Below are positions 16,466 through 24,197 of a stretch of 44,514 nucleotides of DNA, in pieces. The first letter of the stretch is position 1. Every line of letters begins with the position of its first letter. Made by a program: the position numbers and the translations under genes. The DNA is from Pseudomonas sp. GM78 (GTDB lineage: Bacteria; Pseudomonadota; Gammaproteobacteria; Pseudomonadales; Pseudomonadaceae), in NCBI RefSeq assembly GCF_000282475.1, contig NZ_AKJF01000124.1:1-44514 (forward strand), in the 5' to 3' direction. The notes under the pieces are model-generated. The model was not told the origin of the DNA. It searched no databases and saw only the letters and a program-made list of their open reading frames with translations.

Positions 16466-17271
16466 GGCTCGAGGTTCTCGTTGTCCGGCTTTTGACTCAG
16501 GCGGCGAATCAGTGGCAATTGCTTGCGCAAACCCCGATCCACCAGGTGGGGCAACAGGCTGTTGAGGCGCACGAAAAAGCGCTCCGGCCAGCCCAGGTAC
16601 AAGTCGCGGCGGTCGCCGGCAATGGCGTGGATGACCGCCGAGGCGACGGTCTGCGGGTCGTCGACGCTGGATTTGAGTGCGTCGTTCAAGGCCTGCGCCG
16701 CCGGGCTGTTCATACTCGTGCGGGTGGCGCGCGGTGCGACGTACAACACACCGACCCGGGTGTCCGCCAATTCCCGGCGCAGGGCTTCGGAAAACCCGCG
16801 CAGGGCGAATTTGCTGGCGCAGTAACTGGCGTAACCGGCATAGCCAATCGAGCCGTAGGTGGAACCGACGTTCACCACCATGGCGCTGTCGGCCTGCTTG
16901 AGCAGTGGCAGCAAGGTTTTGGTCAGGCACACCGGCGCGCTGATGTTCACCGCCAGCATCGCGTTGATTTCGCTGTCATCGAGTTGTTCGAGCATGGCGA
17001 AGTGGTTGACTCCGGCCGCATTGATCAGCAGGTTAATCACGCCCAATACTTCGGCGGCGGCCAGCACCTTGCGCCGGTCGGCCTGCACTGTCAGGTCGGC
17101 GCCCACCCAGAACAGCCTGTCCCGATAGCGTTCGAGCAAGGGCTCCAGCGCCTCCCGATGCCGAGCCACGGCCAGCACCGTGGCGCCACTGGCGCACAGA
17201 GCGGTGGCGATCGCCAGGCCAATGCCGCCGCTGGCGCCGGTCAGTACCACGCGAGCCTCAGACAGGCGCAT
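16462..17271 (-). CDS. SDR-family oxidoreductase in acyl-processing operon
   Basis: A 269-residue short-chain dehydrogenase of the classical family. TGASGGIG is at residues 11-18, NAAG is in the middle, and a Tyr-x3-Lys pair is present in YCASKFALRGFSEALRREL. Its C-terminal helix-rich extension (RFFVRLNSLLPHLVDRGLRKQL) is typical of SDRs that act on membrane-bound or lipid-like substrates. The ATG at 17271 has GGGGAG upstream and overlaps the diiron-enzyme gene by 14 bases. Together with the acyl ligase and the diiron enzyme it would reduce or oxidise a fatty-acyl-derived intermediate; the exact reaction is unknown. Confidence 0.9.
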   Translation of the reverse strand: MRLSEARVVLTGASGGIGLAIATALCASGATVLAVARHREALEPLLERYRDRLFWVGADLTVQADRRKVLAAAEVLGVINLLINAAGVNHFAMLEQLDDSEINAMLAVNISAPVCLTKTLLPLLKQADSAMVVNVGSTYGSIGYAGYASYCASKFALRGFSEALRRELADTRVGVLYVAPRATRTSMNSPAAQALNDALKSSVDDPQTVASAVIHAIAGDRRDLYLGWPERFFVRLNSLLPHLVDRGLRKQLPLIRRLSQKPDNENLEP

Positions 17272-17932
17272 GCGGGTTCTCCCCGTCCCGTGGCAGGCCA
17301 CGGAACATGTCGGCGTAAAGCCGGTAAACCACTTTCGAGGCGTGGATGACGGCGGCCTGATCGCCAGGGTCGTGCAGTTTGTTCATGAGTCGGCGGTAGG
17401 TCTGCATATGCTCGATGTCCAGCGACCCGTGGGAATCGAGGTAGCTGAAGGCGCTTTGCGGCAGCCCCAGGCGCTCGCGAATGCTGCCGGCGGCATGGGT
17501 GGCCAGGGCGATGCTGGTGCCCTCCAGCACATTGACCATGCCGAACAGCCCTACCGGATTGCCCCGGGCAATCAAGTCGTAGAGAAAGCTGACCATCAGT
17601 TCGATGGCCAACGAAGGCTGGCCGTCGCGCACCGCTTCCTTGTCGCCGCCACAGGCCTGGATATCATCGAGTACCCATTGTTCGTGGCCGTACTCATCCT
17701 CGATGTACTCACATACGGCCTCACGCAGCCACTCCAGGCGCGACGGCAGGCGTGCACCGCAGGCCATCATCAACGGCACGGTGTGGCGCACGTGGTAGTA
17801 GGCCTGGGCCAGGAAGGCCCGGTAGCTCTCCAGGCTGACCTTGCCTTCGAGGGCATCGACGATGATCGGCAGATTGAACAGCGTGTTGCGCTCCTGGTGG
17901 GTGGCCTCTTGCAGCGTGTCGAAAAAGCTCAT
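17258..17932 (-). CDS. Heme-oxygenase-like diiron oxidase/oxygenase (HDO)
   Basis: A 224-residue all-helical protein of the TenA/heme-oxygenase-like iron-enzyme superfamily. Metal-ligand positions seen are Glu80-x2-His83 (DEYGHEQW), Glu137 (NVLEGTS) and His168-x3-Asp172-x2-His175 (SHGSLDIEH). I compared these from memory with the fatty-acid decarboxylase UndA (Glu101, His104, Glu159, His194, Asp198, His201); order and local spacing agree. Such enzymes use two irons and oxygen to cleave or oxidise unactivated C-H or C-C bonds of fatty acids or amino acids. The start overlaps the ligase stop by four bases (ATGA). Beside an acyl-AMP ligase, the substrate is probably an acyl compound. It is not UndA itself: it is shorter and clearly diverged. 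Confidence 0.85.
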   Translation of the reverse strand: MSFFDTLQEATHQERNTLFNLPIIVDALEGKVSLESYRAFLAQAYYHVRHTVPLMMACGARLPSRLEWLREAVCEYIEDEYGHEQWVLDDIQACGGDKEAVRDGQPSLAIELMVSFLYDLIARGNPVGLFGMVNVLEGTSIALATHAAGSIRERLGLPQSAFSYLDSHGSLDIEHMQTYRRLMNKLHDPGDQAAVIHASKVVYRLYADMFRGLPRDGENPHAPV

Positions 17933-19416
17933 GGTGCGGGTTCCTCGAAAAGTGCCGACTCAGTCAGCTGGACCCGGTATCGCTCGACGATGGCATCGCG
18001 GCGTGGGCGACCGTTGGCCGTCAGCAGGCCATTTGCAGCGGTGAAGGGTTGTTCCAGGCGGGTCCAGTGCCGGACCCGGGCGTAATCGGGCAAGGCCTCG
18101 TTGGCCTCGGCCACGGCGGCGGCCAATTGCTCGTCCGGGCAGTCCGCACGGTACGGCCAGAGCAATGCATGGTTGCCCGGCAGGGCTTCGCCATGGACAA
18201 AAGCCTGGGCGATATGACGGCGCTGGGTCAGTTCGGCTTCGATCCACTCCGGGTTGACGTTGCGCCCGAAGCTCGTAACAAACTGATGTTTCTTGCGGCC
18301 CTTGAGGTAGAGAAACCCTTCCTTGTCGAACTCGCCGAGATCACCGCTGGGCCACCACTGATCAGCGTGCGGCGCCTCTCCCAGGTAACCCAGCAGCGTC
18401 GAGCCCTTGATCAGCACTTCGCCGTCGTCGGCCAGGCGAATCTGCACATGGGGCAAGGGCCGGCCGACGCTGCCAGGACGCCAGGCTTGCGGTGTATTGA
18501 GGCACACCACCGAGGCACATTCCGACAGTCCATAACCTTCGTAGACCGGCACGCCTGCACGTTGGGCACGATGCAGCAAATCCAGGCTAACCCGCGCACC
18601 GCCCACGGCGGCAAACCGTAGATGTTCTGGATCGAAGGCTTTCTGCTCGGCCGCGCTGACCAGCATCAGCAGCAACTGCGGCACTAGGATCAGGCTCTGG
18701 GGCGATCGTTTGGCCAGGCATTCCAGCAGTTGCGGCACATCCACACCACTGGCGCCCTGAATCCCCAGGGCTTCCTGGCTGGGCAGGCTCAAGGTCGCGC
18801 CGGCATACAACGCAGCGTAACAACCGATGTTCTCCAGCAAAATGGCGAGCGGCAGCAGCGCCAGATGATGCCGGGGATGGCAGCTTCGACTGGCCTGATC
18901 CAGTTCGCGGGCGACCCGCAGAATGCTCTCGGCGCTCAAGCACACGCCTTTGGGTGTCCCCGTGGTGCCGGAGGTGAACGTCAGCTTGGCGGTGCCTTCG
19001 GGCATGCGCTTCGAGTCACTGAAGGTGCGGCGCCAGAATCCAGCGGTAGTTTCATAGTCATAGCCGGCCGCTTGCAGTGGCGCCGCCAGTTGCGGTTCGG
19101 CGATCACCCTTTCGGCCTGGCTTTGTTCCAGGCAATGACGGCACTGCGCCGGGCTGAAGAAAGACGGTAGCGCGACACAGGTCAAGCCTTCGAACAGCGC
19201 GGCCAGGTCCCAGAGCATCGCTTCGACGCCATTGTCCAACGCCAGGGCAAACACCTTGATGTGTTCATCGCGCAGCCGTTGCTGGCGGTCGATCACTTCG
19301 GCGTACAGGGTGGCGTAGTCCAGTTTCAACTGATCGCCCCACAAGGCAATGCCATTGCCCTTGCGTTCGGCTTGATCGCGCAGCGTCTGTTGGAAACGCT
19401 CGACTTCAGGCGACAT
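17929..19416 (-). CDS. Acyl-AMP ligase (ANL superfamily)
   Basis: A 495-residue AMP-forming enzyme that would activate a carboxylic acid. The A3 P-loop is TFTSGTTGTPKGV, A5 is YEGYGLSE, A7 is WWPSGDLG, and A8 is GRKKHQFVTSFGRNVNPEWIE-like with the hinge. The A10 region reads LLTANGRPRR, where most family members have a catalytic Lys in the xGK position; here it is Arg. Without that Lys adenylation is often weak, so this deserves a check. The ATG at 19416 overlaps the hemolysin-family gene by 11 bases. No acyl carrier protein gene is present, so the acyl group may pass to CoA, to a free amine, or to the GNAT-like neighbour. Fatty acid is the likely substrate class, by inference from neighbours. 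Confidence 0.88.
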   Translation of the reverse strand: MSPEVERFQQTLRDQAERKGNGIALWGDQLKLDYATLYAEVIDRQQRLRDEHIKVFALALDNGVEAMLWDLAALFEGLTCVALPSFFSPAQCRHCLEQSQAERVIAEPQLAAPLQAAGYDYETTAGFWRRTFSDSKRMPEGTAKLTFTSGTTGTPKGVCLSAESILRVARELDQASRSCHPRHHLALLPLAILLENIGCYAALYAGATLSLPSQEALGIQGASGVDVPQLLECLAKRSPQSLILVPQLLLMLVSAAEQKAFDPEHLRFAAVGGARVSLDLLHRAQRAGVPVYEGYGLSECASVVCLNTPQAWRPGSVGRPLPHVQIRLADDGEVLIKGSTLLGYLGEAPHADQWWPSGDLGEFDKEGFLYLKGRKKHQFVTSFGRNVNPEWIEAELTQRRHIAQAFVHGEALPGNHALLWPYRADCPDEQLAAAVAEANEALPDYARVRHWTRLEQPFTAANGLLTANGRPRRDAIVERYRVQLTESALFEEPAP

Positions 19417-20083
19417 GGCAGCAGCCCTCGATGGACGAAGGCAAACCCAGTCGACTGAACAGACCTGTGTTGCGTAAATGAATGAACCCGCTGCGGATAT
19501 TGCCAACATGAACCCAGGGTTTGCTTTCGTAGTAACTGCCCCAGGCATGGCGGTCTTCGCCCAGGCGCGCAGGATCGGCGGCACACAGTGTCACCGGCTT
19601 CAAACCCAGGCGATGGAAACTGTTGACCAGGCCAATATTGCCGGTGAACGCCACCCACTCCAGACCGCCCATGGCCAGCACGTAGGTCATCGCGATGATG
19701 CTCATGCGCGCACTGCCCGTGTCGGCGGCCGCCAGATTGCCGACTTCGACGATGGCGGATCGGTCTACGATCCGGTCCGCTGCGGCGCTGATCAGCGGAT
19801 CGATCGGCTCGTCCAGATAGCCCTCCAGAAACAGCGGTTGCGTGCCTGCCAGTCGCACCCCGGCCACCGCACACAAGGCACCGGACGCATCGCTCATGCC
19901 AAACAGTTCTGGCATGAAATGACGGATGTCGGCGCCGTGGGCCTTGCGAAATCGCTGCTGGATGAAGCCTTCGAAGACCGACCGCTGCGCGTCGTCGGGC
20001 AAGGCCCTGAGCAGGCTCATGGGCGGTGTTTCGGCTTGGCCGAAATACAGCGGCAACTGCACGTTCCAGTTGAATTCGGACAT
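19406..20083 (-). CDS. Thermostable-hemolysin family (GNAT-like) protein
   Basis: A 225-residue protein resembling the Vibrio thermostable delta-hemolysin family, which has an acyltransferase-like (GNAT) core rather than a pore-forming fold. Family-type features are YLDEPID, the SAIVEVGNLAAADTGSAR segment (a core strand and loop) and the YVLAMGGLEWVAFTGN region. The start at 20083 has a strong GGGGAGGGG site; an in-frame codon 24 bases upstream is poorer. No signal peptide is seen, so it is probably cytoplasmic. It is the first gene of the seven-gene operon, before the acyl ligase. A plausible inference is transfer of an acyl group made by the ligase to an amine-type acceptor; the name hemolysin should not be taken as its role. 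Confidence 0.85.
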   Translation of the reverse strand: MSEFNWNVQLPLYFGQAETPPMSLLRALPDDAQRSVFEGFIQQRFRKAHGADIRHFMPELFGMSDASGALCAVAGVRLAGTQPLFLEGYLDEPIDPLISAAADRIVDRSAIVEVGNLAAADTGSARMSIIAMTYVLAMGGLEWVAFTGNIGLVNSFHRLGLKPVTLCAADPARLGEDRHAWGSYYESKPWVHVGNIRSGFIHLRNTGLFSRLGLPSSIEGCCHVA

Positions 20084-20132
20084 TGGAAAACCCCTCCCCC
20101 GGATCAATTGGGGAGCAGTATCAAAGGGATTT

Positions 20133-20149
20133 CTTAACGAAGTCTGAAG
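20133..20149 (-). promoter_or_regulatory. PmrA/QseB-like direct repeat before the operon
   Basis: On the minus strand CTTCAGACTTCGTTAAG holds two CTTAAG-like half-sites (CTTCAG and GTTAAG, one mismatch each) with an 11-base period, the layout bound by PmrA/QseB-class regulators. A -10-like GATACT follows 10 bases later. It lies 50 bases upstream of the first gene of the operon that encodes such a regulator, so autoregulation is plausible. Confidence 0.4.
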
Positions 20150-20242
20150 GTGAAGAGGCTATTGATCGCTACGCTTGGCTCAAGGCCGGTTGATTTTTAT
20201 CAGCTGCCGGCTCCAATTGGATCGGCCCTCGGGAGATTGGCC

Positions 20243-20668
20243 ATGCTGGCTGTCACGCTGATCAATGCGCTGGTGGTGATCCTCGCCATCGTGATCCACT
20301 ACGAATGCCTGCTGCGTCTCAACGACTGGCTGCCCCGGCTCAAGCTGTGGAGCCGCTTCAGGATTGTCGTCGGAGTATTCGGCGCCCTGCTGGCCCACGC
20401 TGCAGAAGTCTGGTGCTTCGCGTTGGTCTATTACCTGATGGTGCATTCCGGCAAATGGGGCAGCCTGACGGGCAATTTCGACGGTTCGCTGATGGACTGC
20501 GTGTACTTTTCCTTCACCACGTACACGACCATCGGCTTCGGCGATATTTCACCGGTGGGCGACCTCAAGTACCTGACCGGGCTTGAGGCCCTGACCGGGC
20601 TGGTCCTGATAACGTGGACCGCGTCCTTCCTCTTTCTGGAAATGCAGAAGTACTGGAAGCGCAAATAA
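20243..20668 (+). CDS. Small two-helix K+ channel protein
   Basis: A 141-residue inner-membrane protein with the potassium selectivity filter TTYTTIGFGD (near residues 95-104) between hydrophobic segments: about 1-20, 45-68 and 115-134. A channel of this size would work as a tetramer. I chose ATG 20243 because GGAG lies seven bases upstream; a GTG at 20150 would add 31 residues but has only a weak site and sits on the probable operator of the divergent operon. No ligand-binding (RCK or cyclic-nucleotide) domain is present, so gating cannot be read from the sequence. It converges on the universal stress genes, which end 54 bases away. Confidence 0.82.
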   Translation: MLAVTLINALVVILAIVIHYECLLRLNDWLPRLKLWSRFRIVVGVFGALLAHAAEVWCFALVYYLMVHSGKWGSLTGNFDGSLMDCVYFSFTTYTTIGFGDISPVGDLKYLTGLEALTGLVLITWTASFLFLEMQKYWKRK

Positions 20669-20722
20669 TCACGTTTGCCAGGCGTAGCAGGCAGTGTGCG
20701 ACAATTCACGCCTCCATTCGAT

Positions 20723-21607
20723 CTAAACCGCCAGAACGCAGCACGGCACTTGATACAGGATATGCTCGGTGGTGCTACCCAGCAGTTTGCCCACCCCATG
20801 GGACTGAACCCTGCCCATCACGATGACATCCACGTCATGCTCATTGGCGAACTCGCTCAGCACCGACACCGGATGCCCCTGGATGAAATGCCGACGATCA
20901 GGGGGAACGCCGAAACGCCCGGCCAACCTCAGGAAGGACTGTTCCAGATCGGTGCGTAGCTCTCGGGTGAGGTCGGCGAGCGCCAGACCGCCCATGTCCG
21001 CCAGATAACCCGCCGTGATATCGCAGGCGTACAACAAATGCAACTCGGCGCCACACTGCAGGGCAAGGCTTGCGGCCTGTTTGATGATCTGCTCATTCAG
21101 TTCGTTGTCGGCTGACTCACTGTCTGACACCTCGACGGCTGCCACCACCCTGCGTGGCAATGCGGCGCCACTGCGACCCACCAGAAACACCGGTACTGGA
21201 CAATGGCGCAGCAGATGCCAGTCCAAAGGCGTGAAGAAGGCGCGCTGGAGCGCTGATTCATGCTGAATGTCCTTGATCAACAGGTCGGGTTGCAGCTCTG
21301 CGACGTGATCAAGGATGTCCTGTTTCATGTCCTCAGCCCAAACCACCTCGTTGGTCACCTCGATACCTGTGCCACGCAGATGTTTTGCCTGGGCCTCAAG
21401 CCAGTCGCGGTGGTCCTGCAGGTAGTGCTCCCGAGCGAGTTTTCGATCGCCTTCTTCAAGCAGCGATAGCCATTTGAATGAGGGAATCAGCGCCGCGATA
21501 TGCAGGCTCGCGCCACTGGCCTTGGCCAGCGCTGCAGCATGGTTAATGGCTGAGGGATGGCGCAGGGCCGGGTTGATGATAAGCAATAACCGTTGGTACT
21601 GGCTCAT
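20723..21607 (-). CDS. Tandem-domain universal stress protein (copy 2)
   Basis: A 294-residue cytoplasmic protein with two UspA-type domains (about 1-145 and 150-294). The second ends in the nucleotide-binding-like pattern VIVMGRVQSHGVGKLLGSTTEHILYQVPCCVLAV, where G-x2-G-x9-G-[ST] is recognisable. The first domain is degenerate in this motif. It lies 21 bases downstream of a close paralogue (21629-22543), with which it shares many segments (for example HYQRLLLI-like start, LLIKD, PVSVxSEF), so the two arose by duplication and form one operon. USPs of this kind in P. aeruginosa are induced by Anr during oxygen shortage and aid survival. The Anr-like box upstream of the first gene fits this. 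Confidence 0.92.
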   Translation of the reverse strand: MSQYQRLLLIINPALRHPSAINHAAALAKASGASLHIAALIPSFKWLSLLEEGDRKLAREHYLQDHRDWLEAQAKHLRGTGIEVTNEVVWAEDMKQDILDHVAELQPDLLIKDIQHESALQRAFFTPLDWHLLRHCPVPVFLVGRSGAALPRRVVAAVEVSDSESADNELNEQIIKQAASLALQCGAELHLLYACDITAGYLADMGGLALADLTRELRTDLEQSFLRLAGRFGVPPDRRHFIQGHPVSVLSEFANEHDVDVIVMGRVQSHGVGKLLGSTTEHILYQVPCCVLAV

Positions 21608-21628
21608 GACAGGTCTCCAGTCAGATCA

Positions 21629-22543
21629 TCATTCAAAGCTGGCACGCTGCCTGACCGCCAGCAGACTCCCCGGCACCGAGTATAGCGCCCGCTCCGTATT
21701 GCTACCGATCAGCCGTTCGAGCCCCACCCGGTGCACAGTACCCATCACCACCACATCGGCCAGAAACTCCTCGACGAATTCACTGATCACCGGCACTGGC
21801 AGCCCCATGACGAAATGGCGTCGCTCAGGCGGCACGCCGTAGCGCTCCGCCAGTGTGAGAAAAGCCTGGTGCAAGGATTGCCGCATCTCCTCGAAGCAGT
21901 CGACGCCCCAACCGCCCCCGGCCATTGGCGCGTCACTGTTGAACACGGGCGACAAGTCATAGGCGTACAGCAGGTGTAACGGCGCATCGCATTGCAGGGC
22001 CAGGGCATTGGCTGTCTGGATGATGGTGTCATTCAACCCGCTGATTTGTGCCGTCGAATCGTACGGGTCCACCGCCGCCACGATTCGGTGGGGCAAGCTG
22101 TAGCGGACGTGGTTGACCAGGTGCACGGCAACCGGGCTTTCGCGTAACAAGTGACAATCGAGTGGCGTGATGAACACCCGCTTCAGCGCGGGTTCAAGGG
22201 TCACATCCTTGATCAGCAGGTTTGGCTTCAGGTCTTCCACCGTCTTCAAGATGTCCAGCAACGGATGGGTGGTGAAGACGGCCTTGACCGAGACCTCCAG
22301 ATCCAGGTCGCTGAGCCGATCGAACTCTTCGGCCTCCCAGCGGCGGTAGCGACGCCAATAGCGCTGCTGCTCTGCGTCGTCGACTTTGTCCTCCCACAAA
22401 CGCGCCACGGGCGCCGGTTCGACAAAGGCCCGCACATCCAGCGCAGCCCCGGCGGCCTTGGCCAGGGCGACGGCGCGCTGCATGGCGGGGGACTGCCGCA
22501 GGCTTTGATCGGCGATCAGTAGCAACCGTTGATAATGGCCCAT
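21629..22543 (-). CDS. Tandem-domain universal stress protein (copy 1)
   Basis: A 304-residue protein of two UspA-type domains. The C-terminal half carries VVVMGTVHRVGLERLIGSNTERALYSVPGSLLAV, matching the ATP-binding loop G-x2-G-x9-G-S. The N-terminal half has lost it. The start at 22543 (MGHYQRLLLIADQ) has GGAGG upstream and lines up with the paralogue; the frame opens earlier but no ribosome site supports that. It is the first gene of a two-gene operon with 20723-21607. A perfect TTGAT-N4-ATCAA box lies about 75 bases before the ATG, suggesting induction by Anr under low oxygen. Confidence 0.92.
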   Translation of the reverse strand: MGHYQRLLLIADQSLRQSPAMQRAVALAKAAGAALDVRAFVEPAPVARLWEDKVDDAEQQRYWRRYRRWEAEEFDRLSDLDLEVSVKAVFTTHPLLDILKTVEDLKPNLLIKDVTLEPALKRVFITPLDCHLLRESPVAVHLVNHVRYSLPHRIVAAVDPYDSTAQISGLNDTIIQTANALALQCDAPLHLLYAYDLSPVFNSDAPMAGGGWGVDCFEEMRQSLHQAFLTLAERYGVPPERRHFVMGLPVPVISEFVEEFLADVVVMGTVHRVGLERLIGSNTERALYSVPGSLLAVRQRASFE

Positions 22544-22616
22544 CACACACCTCCGTTCGATCCCGGTCATCACCTGCCGGCATGCTTCAACATTGCGCGC
22601 TTGTACCTCGTGCGAA

Positions 22617-22630
22617 TTGATCTGGATCAA
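22617..22630. promoter_or_regulatory. Anr/FNR box upstream of the universal stress genes
   Basis: TTGATCTGGATCAA is a perfect TTGAT-N4-ATCAA site. Its centre is 80 bases before the minus-strand ATG at 22543; activation from -41.5 would place the transcript start near 22582. No good -10 hexamer is visible at the expected place. Anr control of such genes is known in P. aeruginosa; here it is inferred. Confidence 0.65.
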
Positions 22631-22644
22631 GCACGCTGTAAAGA

Positions 22645-22687
22645 ATCGCCCCGCGATGTTCCGGTACTCGGTCCATAGCGGGGCGAT
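22645..22687. terminator. Hairpin downstream of the DctA-type gene
   Basis: ATCGCCCCGC and its exact complement are separated by 23 bases, between the convergent-free 3' end of the carrier gene (22736, minus) and the stress-gene promoter. There is no T-run, so it may insulate rather than terminate by itself. Confidence 0.35.
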
Positions 22688-22735
22688 CCAATCCTCGAGA
22701 TTGCAGCATTCGTTCCGGCTTGAGCGCCCTGCCCC

Positions 22736-24091
22736 TTACGCCCTCGTGGCTTTCTCCATATTCGCGCGCAAAGGGTTGATGGCTAACGATGGCGCCACGG
22801 CGGCACTCTCTGCCGGCGCTACCTCGGGCGTTCTGTCTTCGGCGTCGCCATTGAGGGCCTTGTGCATTTTTTGTGTGTCCAGCGCTCCGACCCATTTGGC
22901 GATGGCCATGGTGCCCACGCCATTGCCAATGGTGTTGGTGATCGCACGCGCTTCCGACATGAACCGGTCGACACCCAGCAGCAACACCATGCCCGCCACC
23001 GGAATCGTGCCGAGGGACGAGAGCGTTGCCGCCAGGATGATGAAGCCTGAGCCGGTGACGCCCGCCGAGCCCTTGGAGGTGAACATCAACACCGCCAGCA
23101 CAATCAACTGATCGGTCAGGGTCAGTGGCGTGTTGGTGGCCTGGGCGATGAAGATCGCGGCGATGGTGTAGTAAATCGCCTGGCCGTCCGGGTTGAAGGT
23201 CAAGCCCGAGGGAATGATCATGCCGGCCACGGGCTTGGAAACACCGGCCTTTTCCATCTTGGCAATCATCTGCGGCAACACCGACTCCGAAGAGCTGGTG
23301 CCGAGCACGGTGAACAGTTCTTCCTTGATGAACTTGAGGAACTTCCACAGGCTGAAACCGCTGTAGCGGCAGATCGGCCCCAGGACAAAAATCACGAACA
23401 CCGCGCAGGTCAGGTAGACGCAGGCCATCAGTTTGCCAAGGGAAAACAGCGAGCCGAAGCCATACTTGCCGATGGTGAACGCGATGGCACCGAAGGCACC
23501 GATGGGCGCCAGACGCATGACCATGTTGACGATGCGAAACATGCCCTGCATCAGGCTATCGAGGGTGTCGACGAAGACTTTTCCGCGCGGCCCCACATAC
23601 GCCAGCGCGACACCAAGCAGTATCGAGAACAGCAGGATCTGCAGGACATTGCCCTTGGCAAAGGCGTCGACAATGGTGTCGGGGATGATGTTCATGATGA
23701 AGTCCATGAACGAGGCGTGCTTGACCGCGGAGGTATAGGTGGCAAGGCTTGAAGTGTCGAGGGTGGCGACGTCGATGTTCATGCCGGCGCCAGGTTTGAA
23801 GACATCGACCACCACCAGGCCGACCACCAGGGCCAGGGTGGAAACCACCTCGAAATAAATCAACGCGCGAAACCCGACGCGCCCCAGCTCCTTCATGTTC
23901 TCCATCTTGGCGATGCCGGTGACCACGGTCAGGAAGATCACCGGGGCCAGGAGCATCTTGATCAGTTTGATGAACGCGTCGCCCAAGGGCTTGAGCGCAG
24001 TGCCGGTCTCGGGAATGAAGACGCCGACGATGGCGCCGAGAATGACGGCGATGAGCACTTGTACGTAGAGTTTGCCAAATATTCTTTTCAT
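22736..24091 (-). CDS. DctA-family dicarboxylate/cation symporter
   Basis: A 451-residue inner-membrane carrier of the glutamate/C4-dicarboxylate symporter family. It begins [20 protein letters not shown], carries the serine-rich re-entrant hairpin [12 protein letters not shown], the second hairpin ([17 protein letters not shown]), and [15 protein letters not shown] in the substrate-binding helix. The motif usually read as FNLDGT in DctA proteins is FNPDGQ here. The C-terminal 45 residues are Ala/Pro/Glu-rich. It lies 106 bases downstream of the TtuC/DmlA-type dehydrogenase on the same strand, so it probably imports the D-malate or tartrate that enzyme uses. An imperfect hairpin (CGCCGAGG arms, 24127-24161) lies between the two genes and may set their relative expression. 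The general dctA gene of pseudomonads is normally elsewhere, so this is likely a specialised paralogue. Confidence 0.9.
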   Translation of the reverse strand: MKRIFGKLYVQVLIAVILGAIVGVFIPETGTALKPLGDAFIKLIKMLLAPVIFLTVVTGIAKMENMKELGRVGFRALIYFEVVSTLALVVGLVVVDVFKPGAGMNIDVATLDTSSLATYTSAVKHASFMDFIMNIIPDTIVDAFAKGNVLQILLFSILLGVALAYVGPRGKVFVDTLDSLMQGMFRIVNMVMRLAPIGAFGAIAFTIGKYGFGSLFSLGKLMACVYLTCAVFVIFVLGPICRYSGFSLWKFLKFIKEELFTVLGTSSSESVLPQMIAKMEKAGVSKPVAGMIIPSGLTFNPDGQAIYYTIAAIFIAQATNTPLTLTDQLIVLAVLMFTSKGSAGVTGSGFIILAATLSSLGTIPVAGMVLLLGVDRFMSEARAITNTIGNGVGTMAIAKWVGALDTQKMHKALNGDAEDRTPEVAPAESAAVAPSLAINPLRANMEKATRA

Positions 24092-24126
24092 GACAGGGCC
24101 CTGATTTTTTATTGTTGTCAGGAAAT

Positions 24127-24161
24127 GCCGAGGAGCCGGACCCAGTGATCCGCCCCTCGGC
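24127..24161. promoter_or_regulatory. Intergenic hairpin between dehydrogenase and carrier
   Basis: GCCGAGG and CCTCGGC form seven-base arms with a 21-base loop in the 106-base gap between the two minus-strand genes. No T-run is present. It may stabilise or attenuate the shared transcript. Confidence 0.3.
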
Positions 24162-24197
24162 GTTGTGCCGCAGTACTCTTTGAATCGCTGGAAAATA

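Noticed and set aside
15821-16930. A longer, 369-residue form of the TPR protein
   Set aside because: The extra N-terminal part overlaps the SDR gene; the ATG at 16465 begins a perfect signal peptide.
20150-20242. An upstream GTG start for the K+ channel
   Set aside because: It has only a weak ribosome site and overlaps the probable operator of the divergent operon; ATG 20243 has a good GGAG.
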